Shown: positions 11,787 to 24,400 of the stretch, one piece after another
Layout of the letters: each line of letters opens with the position of its first letter
Numbering within the stretch: the stretch's first letter is position 1
Source: Thamnaconus septentrionalis
Taxonomy: Eukaryota > Chordata > Actinopteri > Tetraodontiformes > Monacanthidae
NCBI GenBank assembly: GCA_009823395.1
Contig: CM020515.1
Span: forward strand, 9,098,489 to 9,162,488
Direction of reading: 5' to 3'
Length of the DNA: 64,000 nt
The notes under the pieces: generated by a model
Told to the model about the DNA's origin: nothing
Seen by the model: the letters and a program-made list of their open reading frames with translations, nothing else
Database searches by the model: none
Program-made: the position numbers and the translations under genes

Positions 11787-12628
11787 AGAGGCCTTCCTCC
11801 CTCATGGCTCCACGAGGGGAAACAAAGGAACTTTATTCACCACCACCACCACCACACACACACACACACCTTAGCTACCGCTATTCTGACCCTGCCCCTT
11901 CATTTCTCTGGCTGCTTTTCTGTCGTTTTTTTTCCCCCCCATTCATTCACCGGTCGTCCTGTGCCCCTCTCCCTCCCACCTCCATGTTTGGGTCTCACAG
12001 TAAAAAAAAAAAAAAAAAATGGTGTTGTTAATCTTCCGGAATGATTATTTTGCCCCGAATGGCTTTTCCTAATTTACTAATTTACTTATTAATTAAATTC
12101 CAAAAATACGTATTTTTTTTGGTAGCGTCTCCTCCAGCGCTGCTTTTTTGCTGACCGCCACGGCTGTGGCTCACCCAATGCTAAGCACATGGCAATTTAC
12201 CGTAGGCTAACGATGAGTCTTGCGCGGTGATGCCAGTGAGTAATTTTTTGTTTGAGGAATTCTGCTCTTCAGATATGTGGGTCAGCGAGCGTGTCGGAGT
12301 CGTTCACACCGCGGCATTAGCATATTTTTTTTAGCAGGGGAGTTTCCAGTCGAGGTGAAGGAAGCGATTGTCGTTGCTTATTGCCCGTCCAGGGAGGGGA
12401 AAGAGTCGATCGAGAGAGGGATTCACGCAACAGGAGAGAGCTAAAAGAACGCAGGTTAGGTCGTTGCTGTGCCTTCTCTCCGACTTTGGAACAGTGTGAT
12501 TTTTTTTTCCATTACTCCTCATCGCTCCTCTCCTCTGTCATTATGCTCATGTCTCTGTTTACCTACTATTTTCCCCCACATTTTTTCTAACACCTTCTCA
12601 TTCTCTCTGCCCTAATTATTTTCTTCCA

Positions 12629-12702
12629 CACACACACACACACACGCACACACACACACACACACACGCACACACACACGCACACACACACACACACACA
12701 CG
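12629..12702 (+). repeat. (CA)n microsatellite with CG interruptions
   Basis: CA run interrupted four times by CACG units. Confidence 0.9.
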
Positions 12703-12873
12703 TGAACGCACACACTGCTGTTGCGGGATGATTAGGTGCCACCAGCTTGCAGCTCATCTGCTGCTGCTGCAGTCTTTCTGCATCTGTTTTTTTGTTTTTT
12801 TCCCCCGAAACAAAGGAAACCCAAGTGTCGAATAAAACAAGCAGAGCTTTTTTTTTTCGTGGTTATCACAGTG

Positions 12874-13060
12874 TAAGAGTGTATTTTATTTTATTTTAAA
12901 CCAGGTCTGTTTATGTGGTGAATTGTGAAGCATCACCTTTTTGCTATTTTCCATGAGAAATCTTCCAAGCATATAGGATATAGTTGCAATTCATCAGAAC
13001 TGAGTGGCGTTTTCACAATCACGGAAGAAAGATCAATTTAAGGCTCTTCTGAGCGTAAAA
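12874..13060 (+). repeat. Dispersed repeat family, copy 2
   Basis: This copy has AACCAGGTCTGTTTATGTGG, GAATTGTGAAGCATC, TATAGTTGCA, TTCATCAGAACTGAGTG and AGGCTCTTCTGAG. The middle segment with the AGGAAGTGA and GCTAGC motifs, present in the other two copies, is missing. Confidence 0.65.
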
Positions 13061-13559
13061 CAGTTCACTTAAACCCACTGCACTGTCTTTGCTAATATCA
13101 CAAATACTTGCCGCCTGCCTGACGAGCACTAGTTTCACCTTTCTGAGTTTTTCCACCATTTTCACAACACCCTCTCTGGGATCTTTAGTGGACGGATATG
13201 TTGGTTACATCCACTGGATTGAGGAAATTGTTCAGTTTCATGCACAAGATGACGGCGGCAGATTTGATTTTAAACCACACCACAAAGATGATTTATTTTG
13301 AAAGGATTGATTTAGTTCTAACCCACCAATGTGCAAGAAACACACTTTAATTGCCTTAAATCAAAGTGTACATTTTCCTAAATGCAGTAATGCATTCCAC
13401 TGAGCTCTAATGCAAAAGCAATGCGCGCTGCTGGATGCAGCCACGTCCCCTGCAGCAAATGCCTTCACCTCTTTCTTCCGATCCCCACATCTTCTTCCAT
13501 CCTTCCTCCCCCCTGTATCACTTATTCTTCCATCCTGTTGGTACCCCAATCTTTAAGAC

Positions 13560-13590
<31 letters not shown>

Positions 13591-14311
13591 TCACAGCTCT
13601 TGGCAGACAGAGGGCCCTGCAGTTTTTTCTGCTGACGCCGCCATTATTCCAATACCCCCACTGTTGAATAATTCACCGCAGACGCCGCTCACCCAACAAA
13701 CACACGCGGCGCATGCACGCTGGTGCACATTTCCAACCGTGTGGCCCCGTCGAACGCAGAGGTAGTTCGCCGCCAACGGCCGCCGTCCAACGCAGACGTG
13801 CTCACCGAAATGAGATGTTCCGTATTTCCGCTTTTTATTTCCGTACGAGACGTCGAAACCAGGTTAGCGGGCGCGCTGTCACGTGCGTGCACGCGAGCGC
13901 GCATAAAGCTGCTCTCCGCCATCCATCACCTCGCGCTGGATGGGGGTCGGCGGGGGAGATTTCATTACCCCCCGTAAAAAGGTTGTCAGTTTTAACGGCT
14001 GTCGCATTACTCCCCCTGGCCACTCCCCCTTCCAGCTTCATCCCGCCCCCAAATTCCTTGTTCATCACTGTTCCCTCATCAGAATTCAGGTGAAGTGCGT
14101 TATTCCCCCACCGTGTATTAAAACAGACGAGAAGCGGAACATAAATTATAGTGGAATGATACTTTGAAAATATATGTATGTTATTGCAAGTCGCTGTCTT
14201 TTAACTGGGAGAGTGACACCCCTGCCATTAAACTTGGTATGACCTGACCTGGAAAAACATTGCACGGCGGAGTATTGCTGCCATACTAAAAGAAAAAAAG
14301 GAGTGCGGCTC

Positions 14312-14397
14312 AGCATCACATCATTATGTGATGATTTCCACAGTTCCATAATACTGTCAATTTTTTTGGTTCACGTTTTGACGTGATCATTTTTGCG
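14312..14397 (+). repeat. Diverged relative of the 64-bp repeat at 4464-4650
   Basis: CATCACATCATTATGTGATG and GGTTCACGTTTTGACGTGAT followed by CATTTTTGCG parallel TATCACATTATTACGTGAAA and GGTTTCACGTTCTGACGTGA in the first array. Confidence 0.5.
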
Positions 14398-15008
14398 TTT
14401 AACGAATCAAAACAAAGCAAAACAAGGCTAGCATAGGCACCGATCGTACCTAGGTACGACGCCCCCCCCCCTTTTTTTTAAGTATTGCAGCAATACGCCA
14501 TTAAGTGTCATTAAAGCCTCAGCAAGTCCCTGAATGTGTTCCAAATGAAATTGCAGAAGTAGCAGCAGCAGCAGCAACGGCGGCGGCGACCTAAGATATC
14601 TATCAATGCTCAGCAGCAGCAGCAGCAGCATTGCAGGAGTAAAGAGCGTCTTATTAAATCACATTAGCTCCATCGATTCCACTGTTGGCCCGCTCTGCTT
14701 TTTGTCTCTTTTACCAAATGAGCTTTTAACTCCTGGCTGGGCTGCAGTTTCACTTAATGCATGACTGTATAGGCGGCCAGTAATGGTATTGTACTGTGCG
14801 GGGAGACGGCTGCCAGGAAAACCTGACCCGGGTACTTCATCACCGGGTTATAATTGTTTCATTTATTTATTTATTTATTTATTTATTTGTTTTTACTTTG
14901 AAAGGTTTCATTTTCCCCCAATCTCTCCTCGCATCAGTCGGCAGCCGCCGTTTAAGCCGCGGGGACCAAGTAGTTTTGTTATTGTTTGAGCTGCGCGTGC
15001 GTGTGCTC

Positions 15009-15012
<4 letters not shown>

Positions 15013-15097
<85 letters not shown>
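15013..15097 (+). repeat. (GT)n microsatellite, about 42 units
   Basis: This is the longest pure dinucleotide run in the window. A (CA)n run of opposite polarity follows at 15205-15229, so the two could pair as a long hairpin. Confidence 0.95.
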
Positions 15098-15099
<2 letters not shown>

Positions 15100-16737
15100 A
15101 TTAGCGGGGCCTCTGATTGACTTTAAACGCTGCCGTGACTCTGATACAGAAACAACAGGCTGTTTATAGCCACAGGAAGCAGGCACGCACACGTACGCAC
15201 AAGCACACACACACACACACACACACACAGTTTCCTGCAGGGCTGAAAACTTGGCTCGCTGACTGATTGAGTGGATTAAAGATGGTGCGATGCTGATGTT
15301 TTGCTGAAATGACATTTCAAGGATTTCATCTTTTTTTTTTGTTTTTTTTCCCGCAAACTCTCTCCACAGCAGCCCTCTTGACATTTTTTTTTTTTTTATC
15401 TCTTTCCTCATCTTCCCCCTCCCCCTTTTTTCTTTTTTCTCATGCGTAAATTCGCCGCGGGTCATGCAGGACAGCGTGAGAGTGCACGGCGGGGGGATTA
15501 GCGTATGACAGATGTTCAGGTCTTGTTGTATTGTCAGGCACATCACAGTGCGACCTGGCCGCGCTATTCACAATGACACACAAATCAATGGGAGTGTAAT
15601 CGATAGGTGTTCCGTATCGACAGCAGCGAGCCGGGCCAGCGGTCCTCGGATGACCCTGTGATCTAATTCGAGCTGCGGGAGGCGGGTGGTGGGGGTGCAC
15701 GGGGTGCCCCGGCAGCGACACCACCCCCAAAAAATATTAGATATGTATATATATATATATATATTTATTTATTTATTTAAGAAAAGAGGAGTCTGAGTTG
15801 TTATTAAAATTTTGCTTTAATTGGTAAATGAAATCTGTATCTAACAATTTTTTGATGAATAAAGTCAAAGACTGAAGTGACTCAAGATTCACACCTTGGT
15901 CTTTCAGAGCCTTTTTCAATGTAAGTACAACATGTACAGTACAATATGTACTGAGTCCTGCCGGCTGTCTTTGAACGACACTCGAGAGTCATTCAGTGGT
16001 TCACCACTCGAGAGTCATTGTTAAATGACCTGAGTCACGACTCGTCGTCCCGGCCCCCGCTAGCTTACCTATTGAGAGGGAGAGACTCGCATTGTGCGAC
16101 TGCTGCACCGACTCGGTTCCAATAACGCAAAGTTCACGGCTGTATGGGGCCCTGCAGGAGGAGCTTGAAACAAGCTCCCTGATTCACATCACCCCTCCAA
16201 GCCCCCCCGCACCGGGCCTGAGCTGTGAACCGATGAATCACTCCGTTGCTCACAGCAGCAGCCGCGGCTTCTAATCACAAAATGAATGATTCACCCAGGT
16301 GAGAGAGAGACCCAAAAAATAAATAATAAAGAAAAATAATCGAGAGCCTGTGTGTACACAAGGATTACCGCAACATTCCGGGTGACTCAGTGACTCGCAT
16401 GACTCAAAAATGCGAAGTGGAAGGCGGACCTTTTTATTTTTCGCCCTCAGACTGGAGGAGCAATAAGGAAAATCTAAGATGCATTAAGCACATTGTCAGT
16501 TCAGGGTTGTGTCAAAGCCAGAGGTCATCGATGGTCTGACGTCGCTCTGTGGGGGGGTGGGAGATTGCACGCAGGGGGCGTTTTGCATGTCAGGCTGGGA
16601 AACTCACATGGTGAAGGAGCGTAAGGGGGCCGGCGGACGCGTGCACTCGCTTGAGCGAATTCCTGAAGATGAGAGCATCGGCAGCTTCGGCGTGAAAAGA
16701 AAAAATGGAGCAAAGGGAGGAGAGTTCACATTTTTTT

Positions 16738-16985
16738 TTTTAAATTTAAAATCAGGTCTGTTTATGTGGTGAATTGTGAAACATTGCCTTTTTTTTTTTT
16801 GCTAAATTCCATAAGAAATTTAGCAAAAAAAAGAAGAAGAAAAGTAGGAAGTGACCGCAAGCCTAGCTGATGCTAGCGAGATTAGCTTGCAGCACTTATA
16901 GTTGCAGTATTCATCAGAACTGAGTGACATTTTCACAACAAGGGAGAACAAAGAATAACTATTGGTTCTTCTGAGTGTGGAGGAA
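16738..16985 (+). repeat. Dispersed repeat family, copy 3, with partial internal duplication
   Basis: This copy has TCAGGTCTGTTTATGTGG, GTGAATTGTGAAACATTGCC, GCTAAATTCCATAAGAAATT, GTTGCAGTATTCATCAGAAC and TTCTTCTGAGTG. The segment 16844-16880 (GGAAGTGACC to GCTAGCGAG) is repeated in diverged form just beyond the copy at 16994-17029. Confidence 0.65.
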
Positions 16986-17616
16986 GTGTGAAGGAGGAAG
17001 TGACCACAACCCAAGATAATGCCAGCGAGCTTCAGTGTAAAAAAAAAAAGAAAAATGGAGAAAAAAACATCACAACTGAGTTCAGCGTCCATCAGCGTCT
17101 CAGCTTTCCCCTCATCTGCCCCTCCCACCCCCATCCTACTCCCCATCCCACCCCGTACCACCCCTCCCTCTCACCTCAATTTACCTGACGCGCCATCTGC
17201 ATCTCGCTGTCGAGGAGGGGGTGTGGGGGTGGGAGTGAGCGCTCACCCCGGGAGTGAGCAGCAGACGGGGGAGGGAGCAGTTGGTGCGAATGAGAATCGC
17301 CAAGGAGGAGGAGGAGGAAAAAAAAAATGTAGGTCTGAGCGCACGTCTCCATTAATTACGCTCTCGTTACACAACAGGCAGGGGGAGTCGACCAGAATAA
17401 TTAAGCTGATGGTTTGGTTGTTTGCGTGCTGCTGTGGTTCTGTTTTTATTTTTTTTTCTCAAATGTATTTATTGTTTTCTTTTCCTCTCTCCCTCTTCTT
17501 TTATTGCATTTTCCTCCCCCGCAAACGGTTTGATTGGAGTAACGATTAAACAGCAACCTAACTGAGGACGAATGCGTCTCTTTGTTCATCCTTTCTCTCC
17601 TCCGCCAGCAGGGTGG

Positions 17617-17654
<38 letters not shown>
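17617..17654 (+). repeat. (GAT)n microsatellite
   Basis: About twelve GAT units. A second GAT run is at 52303-52330. Confidence 0.95.
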
Positions 17655-18144
17655 CTGCGGCCTGATTACAGCGAAACTGCTCACCTCTCAACAGCCCTGC
17701 TCCGAAGTGACCCGTCAAAGACAAACTCATTATAATCAAAACTGATCACTTTCACTTCCTTATTATCATTAACATGCTGCCTTTAATTGTGAAAGGTTGA
17801 TTGGAGTCGTAGGATTACAATAGTTCACGTGTCACCGTCTGCTGATCTTAACTTTTTAAGGCTCCTCGTGGGTCCACTTCACTGACGTACTCGATCCTCC
17901 TGCGATGCTCGCTGGAAAGAAGAACTCTGCGTCACTGGATCCTGCCCCCCCCCCCGCCCCCCCCACACCCTTTTAACGTCACAATCGTCCCAGTTCGGTA
18001 ATGCTGCCTAATCCGGAAGGCAAACATTCCAGTGACGACGATTTGCACTGAAGAAGTAAAGAATGCAGAGAAAAAAAATCCCATGATGCTAAAAATGAAA
18101 ACATTGGGGGGGATATTTCACTCTCAGTTTCCACTATTTACAGT

Positions 18145-18158
18145 TCGCCCCCTGGTGG
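18145..18158 (-). promoter_or_regulatory. CTCF-like core motif
   Basis: The - strand reads CCACCAGGGGGCGA, one mismatch (last base) from the core CCASYAGRKGGCRS. Confidence 0.45.
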
Positions 18159-19018
18159 ACGGAGGCCTGTATCATATTGCCTTACGTCGGTGCGAACATT
18201 CTCTGAAAGGAATTCCAGCCGCTCTCAAGCTTTTCGCGCTCAAGGTTGCCGAAGCTGCAGTAGAAGAAAACGCAGCGTGTCTCTGTCACTGCTCGGGCGG
18301 CTCAGAATCTTCAGCCAAATGGACAGGTTTCCATCTGCACTGTTGATTTCAAATGCTCAAAATGGGTTAATGGGTGAGAAACATGTAACCGGAACCCCCC
18401 CACTGCCATCAAAGGTGGGCGGTCAATGTCAAAAAGTCCTTTAAACCTTACAAGAACCCATCAAAGCAGATCATTTTTGCTAATTTTTTACAACACACGC
18501 GGCCTCACTGGTCCTTTTTTTTTTTATTAGGGCACAGCACTAAAGCCCTCACAGCTCCCTCAAGCATCCTATTAAAGGAAAGGACCGTCTTTTAATTGGT
18601 GGCTGCGGCGCTGCAGAGGCAAAAAAAAAAAAAAAAAAAGTCCGAACGCTGGGAGGTCGCCAGTTGGATACCGAGCACGGAATGGGAAATCCTATACCAG
18701 GACTTCGAGGTCCATCAGTGCAGAAACGTGGCATCCCTGCAGAAATCTAGAAATACATTATTGTAGAAAAAGACAAGCAGTGGTTTGACGGGTTAGGAGC
18801 CGGGACGCTGTATTTTCTGGATCACAGATCCGTTCATTTGTTCGGCAATCGCAGCGAACACGAATGCGTCTCGGTGTGTGTTTGGTTAAAGCAGACTGGC
18901 AGCTTCACACGGCATACAGTATCGTCTCCTGATCAAAGTTGGCTCCACTCGCAGACTTAAAGGAATCCCAAATCTGATCTCTCGCCTATTATTTCTTGTT
19001 TTGATTTTTTTTGTGTGT

Positions 19019-19055
<37 letters not shown>

Positions 19056-19561
19056 GTTCTGCTGAAAACTTTGTGCGAGTGTCATCATTTGACGACACCG
19101 AAACGAGCGCGTTTGCATGACGAGCGTCGGCTGGGAGCGTTTTTTTTTGGTTTTTTTTCAGTCTTTGAGGGAGGTCAAAAAGTCACCCGGCAAATCTTCC
19201 ACGGCCGCCGCCCCCAGACGAACGGTGACACGCATCGACGCCGTCCGCCTCATGTATTTTTCATGCTCAAATCTATCAACGTGCAAATTAGTCCCACCTG
19301 CAGCTGCGTGCACGACCGTCTGCTCGAAGCTTCAGTGTTTCTACACGTGCACGGACACATTTTACTGCCATTCTGTTGTGGGTTTAGCGTTCAGAGAACT
19401 TTTGAAAAATCTTTTCTGCTTAAATCCCGGCGAAGATTGAAGTTACACTGACGACCACCGGGGGCGCTCTATCCCTTATATGCCACACACTGGAGGAAAA
19501 GCTGATATCTTCTGTCGCACTGCTGCGCCTAATTATTGAGAAGGTTCGTGGTGAAGTCAAT

Positions 19562-19978
19562 CGCTGCATTTCCATTACAGTTTTTCGCAAAATAAAAGCA
19601 TATTTTGAAAATTTTGACTATACAATTATGATTTGCAGGTGTTTCCAGTAAATGATGTGAAGCGCATAAGTAATTATGTACTTCTTGTAAAAAAATAATC
19701 CGTCTTCTCATTCGTCCAAACATAACGCGTGATTTTCACGTGAAGTAAAGTCGTCATGTGACCCCGTAGGTCACGTCCAGTGACGCGAAAAGGGTTAGGG
19801 TTTTTTCACTTTTGCGATATACCTCCATATCAATACGTCTGGAAAACCACCTCATGACAGCATAAAAACCTTATAGCGATATTTCAGAGGTTTTTCGACA
19901 TGTAGGTGTTTCCATGACCAGTTTTTTATCGCGATATTTCGGTTTTGCACAATTCAAGGGGGTAATGGTAACGCAGCT
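19562..19978. mobile_element. Short inverted-repeat (non-autonomous DNA transposon-like) element
   Basis: The left end CGCTGCATTTCCATTAC and the right end GTAATGGTAACGCAGCT are imperfect inverted repeats, and GCGATAT/TTTTCGCAAAAT motifs occur inside. There is no coding capacity. A target duplication is not evident, so the exact borders and superfamily are uncertain. Confidence 0.5.
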
Positions 19979-21348
19979 ACTGTTGCACCTCTGATGCGGC
20001 GCAAGCGAATGTCACCGCAAGCTCGAGTGGATTGAAAAGACAGGTGTGGAATTCTGCTGAAATATTTACCATGAGGCTTGTCGGCAGAGGAGCTGGGGAA
20101 ACGCTCAGGTCAGAAAGTCGCAGCGTCGTCACATTTGATGCTAGCGGTGCTGCTGAGCGCGTGAGCGACTGGAAGAGGATTCTGGCAATTCATTTTTAAT
20201 GTGTTCTTATTTACTTTTTTTTTCTATTTTGAAAAGGTTAATTGCAAAGTCGGACGCCATCCCTCGGCGTCCAGAGTCAAATCGAGCGCTGCCTCGGACT
20301 CTGTAAAATTCCTTTGACCCTCCACCAGCCTCAGCTGCTCCCCGGCAGCCGCCTCATGTTTATTTTAGCCAAATAAGATGTTTCTTCCGCACGAGTCGCA
20401 AGTCAAGTCGCGCATTCTAAAATCGTACCGCTGTTATTAAATTCCTCTGATATCCCTCAGGATCCTGCACGGGTGTATTTATAAGCAATTTCCCAACATC
20501 AGTGCCTTTGGGCGAGGTGGTCGCAGAGGAAGGAGAACTAAAATAAACGAAGCATTTTCTGCCTTTTTATCAGGATTTTTGTTTTTCATCCTGGACCCGA
20601 CCGCAGCAGCCTGGCAATTTCAAAGCTGCAGATCTCCAGAGCTGAGCAATTCTTTATTTTTTTTCTTTTTTCATTTTTTGCCCTCTGTTTGTAGCGTCCA
20701 TGTAAAGTGGGCCAAGCGGAAGAAAGAAAAAAAAAAGACTTTTTAGGGATTTCAGGGACATTCTGGAGAAGCACTTTTATGGCAGGAAAAACTGTTTTTA
20801 ACAACTTTTGACAGCAAAACATTGGACATTGGACGAGCCCTCAACTTTTACTTCAACCTTTACTGGAATCTGTTGTCGGGTTGTTGTTTAATTGGGTCAA
20901 AATATTTATGGACAAATTCCAAAACAACGATGATGCACATGATAGTTTATCGCTAATAGTATGCTGATTAGTGTATACCTGTAGTTTTGCTGCAACACCT
21001 CTGTTTTCTCTCTGCTCACCAGTTCTTTTGCTCATTATGCAGAAATCTTTTTTATTCTTTATTTTTTAAGAAAAAATAAGATCAGCATGCTTGGCAGTGC
21101 AAACAAGACTTTTTTTTGGTCACATGGGTGCCAAGATCTGCGGGAACACCCAGGATCTGCAGCCACACACCGCCTCCGCCCGGGCAGCTGCAAATTGCTA
21201 TCGCTTGTCATCTGTGCGTTGCCCGTGTTTTATTATTCCCCCCTCTCTGCTGCTGCATTTGTCGGCGCACGTTAGAGTGGATTATGCGGCACAGCGCTTC
21301 CTACTTTGTTATTGGAACACTCGGAGCTATTCTTCCGCCAGAGGCTCT

Positions 21349-21349
<1 letters not shown>

Positions 21350-21420
<71 letters not shown>
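21350..21420 (+). repeat. (GT)n microsatellite, about 35 units
   Basis: Uninterrupted GT run ending at AAGAGG. Confidence 0.95.
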
Positions 21421-21422
<2 letters not shown>

Positions 21423-24400
21423 GAGGAAGGAGAGTGGGATTGTGGGCGCCGCTGCATTCGTTGCGCTACTCCCTGCCGCTGTGCTCAGAATGCTGATGTG
21501 TCACGCTGCAGCACTGCCCCACTTATCCAGCTAACCTCTTCCCTCCCTCCCTCCCTCCCTCCCTCCCGCCTCGCCTTCCACTTTTTCTCCCCATCCGCTT
21601 CGCTCTCCCCTGTTCCCATCACCCCTCCCTCCTTCAATCCCCCCCCGCTCCTTTTGTTCCCCCCCCAACCCTCCACTCGCCGCTGCCGCCGCCGCACCAC
21701 CTTTATTCTCTCCCTTGATCCTTGATTCCTTCACCCCCCCAGTTTCTTTCTCCATGCGGCGGCTCGGGTGAGGCGACGGTTCGACCGCCTTCCAAAGTCC
21801 ACATTTGTTTTCCGCCGCTCACCGCTTTTGCGGAAGGAGTTTCGGGCGGATTTCCCTGCGCGACCCAGGTCAAAATGACCCAGCGAAGGCTTCAAAAATT
21901 GATGACGAAAGAAAGCACAACGCTTTCGTGGTCGTCATTCAAGTGTCCAGTTGTTGAGAGTGGAAACGGTGATCAAAGCGTCCACTCGTTCACGTCAACT
22001 CTTGTGTGTGCGCCGAGTTAGTTGGCCCGGCAGGATTTTACTACCTGACAATAAAAAAGCCAACATCCTTCCAAACCGCCAGGGTTGTGTCCTCCAAGTG
22101 TCTGCAGTGCCAAAGTACATATCTTACTTTGCATGCTACTGCTGCATGCTAGCGAAACTTACCATGAGAGCTAACACAAAAATGCTCCTGGCTCAAAAGC
22201 TTCATGTTGTTTTCAGTCAAACGTTCAATGAGTCTTTTGGACACTCGGTATGTTGATGACACCTCACAAATATTGGTACATTGGTACGGAAGTCGGACGT
22301 CCACTGTGTTGGCACTGACTTGGGATTAGTTCCCCGCCTTAAACCCGTTGGTTACACACATGAGCAAAGTACGGCGACCAACAAGTGCAAATGTGCCACA
22401 ACTTCAGAAAGCACTCGACAAATAGCTTGAAGTGAGCTCCAAATTGTTAATTGCGCTGCAGAGAAGAAGAGCGAGCGTCAATGAAGGTATTTCCAAGGTT
22501 ACCACGATCAGTGACGGACCCCTACTGCCCCCGACACACACAATTTGCAACCATTGTGGGGAGTTTTATTCTTCTAAAGTCAGTCACAAGCAAACTACTT
22601 CTAAACACTTAGGTATTTTAGCTGAATTGTGTGTTTTGAAGACACTTACGTTGGGCCATTTTTTGCACGTCTTTTATTTATTTTTTGTTCCCGTGTTTCC
22701 GTAGTTACATCGGAGCCCCCGTCCACAAAAATAGGAGCAACTAAAATGGATTCGATCTGTCCCCTGGAATACGTGTGAGCGAAAAAAAACAACATCCTCA
22801 AGCCTTAGCGGCCGCGGCCCGCGCTGCTCCCTTCCTATCAAACGATCACAACCGGGCCCGTCCGCTCACATCAGCTCGCCCCGAGACGAGCTACAGCCTG
22901 TGACAGCCGCGGCCCCCTGGCAACCCACATATGTCCGTGGCAGCGAGTGGAGGCTAGCGCTGAGGAGCTGTCTCCACGTTGGCAGCATCTGTCCCTCCAC
23001 GGAGCCGAGCCGCCTCCCCGGTAATGAAATGTGACCGCGCCATCTCCTCGCGTAAATACGTGAGGGGGGGAAAAAAAAAAAAAAAAAAAAAAAAAAACAG
23101 AACATAACACAAAGCACAAGCTCCCGTCCTCCTAATGAGGAATCCCCCCCACCCCCCCCCCACCTGCGACGTGATTTGGAGGGAAATCTCATCTGCCCCC
23201 CGCGGCCACACGGGAGACCTTTGCTGACGCGATGATGAATTTCTCAGATCTGGCGATGAGCTCCGATCGCCCACCCGCCCCCAACCCGTGTCCCAACCAC
23301 ACCCCCGCCCTTTTTTTTTGTAGTGGCAGCCTGACGAGTTAGGCTGTAAAGGGATCAAGCGGGGGAGATGAATGAGACTGTTTGAGCGCGAGCCCATGCA
23401 TAACACATGCGTCCCAGATCGCGACCCGCCACCCCCCACGCCAGAGAGGCTGTGGGGCCGGCCGGCCGGCTTTGGGGAAGTGAACAGGCCTTTTAATTAT
23501 TTTTTTTTTATCCCCCACGAGACGTCGTCCGCTCGCATTCGCACGTCTTAACGAGCGACTCCAAGGCGGCAGCGGTGGCACGGGTTCTGTGTCTTGCCCA
23601 AGGGCTCCTCGCCAGGCTCGCACAGCACCAGTCACTCCGCCGACCTCCGTATCCAGGATGACGGAGACATCGGACCAATTCGGCTCCAGAGAAAGAAACT
23701 ACCCCCATGGTAGTTTGCGACGATCGAAAACGAAACAAGAAAACAATCCCGTTGTCCTTCGCAATGACGCACGCAATTCCCGTTCTCGGATGTAGCGACG
23801 GCGGAGAAGGAACAGCATCATTAAGATGCCTTGATTGCCTCGGCGCTCTTGTCCCGCAAGCTCCCCCCGGAGGCTCCTGAAGGCATTCCCAGGGCTGATC
23901 TGTAATCGCTCCAGTAGATCCTGGGTGCGTCCCAGCTGGACGAGCCCACAGGGAGAAGTTGGGGTTTGAATACCGATGAGCCTGTGTGAAATGCCACTGT
24001 GTGCGCGCGCTGAAACATTAATAGTCTTTCCTTTGATCCCGGACCTGACAAGACGTTTGAAACTGAAGTCTGCGTATCACTCTGGAGCCGCCCGGCTGAC
24101 GAGAGGACCTTGACCTTTTTTTTTTTTTTTTTTGGCTGTCTTTCATTTGTTTCAAGGAGCGGACGTTGGCAGACACTGTTGAAATCTTGTTCCTACAAAT
24201 TGAATTATCAGCCAAAAAAAAATCACAGATAGCACAATAGTTGTATTGCGTATGATAAAAGGACCATAGTGTATGTTACCCCCGACACTCCCATCTGTTG
24301 GTCTGCCCTTAAAATTCCCTTTCTTCTGTGTGTGTGTGTGTCCCATCCAACTTTGTAATTACCTAGACAATAAAGCCTGCCTCTTTTCCTCGTCGCACTC

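Larger units (their letters stand above)
9201..21000. other. Non-coding DNA, probably intronic (part 2)
   Basis: No supported gene. The stretch contains a CpG-rich patch at about 9240-9740, three copies of a dispersed repeat (10003-10253, 12874-13060, 16738-16985), a 14-bp minisatellite (11677-11786), CAG/CGG triplet runs at 14562-14590 and 14612-14631, several long microsatellites, an AP-1-site-rich segment (15979-16406), a CTCF-like core (18145-18158) and an inverted-repeat element (19562-19978). The longest ORFs here are low-complexity products of repeats. Confidence 0.55.

Noticed and set aside
11560..12044. Overlapping Leu/Pro/Arg/Cys/Ala-rich ORFs in three frames
   Set aside because: All derive from the 14-bp minisatellite, which keeps every forward frame open.
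14562..14631. CAG and CGG triplet runs as a coding polyglutamine/polyalanine segment
   Set aside because: There is no open frame with neighbouring coding signals. These are ordinary triplet microsatellites.
14908..15546. 212-codon ORF on the - strand
   Set aside because: Its length comes from (CA)n read as Thr-His repeats and poly-Lys runs. No domain, splice pattern or codon bias supports it.
19453..19469. CCACCGGGGGCGCT as another CTCF-like core
   Set aside because: It lacks the central A before the G run, so alignment to the core needs a gap.
19791..19805. GGGTTAGGG, telomere-like
   Set aside because: Only about two TTAGGG-like units inside an inverted-repeat element. There is no array.
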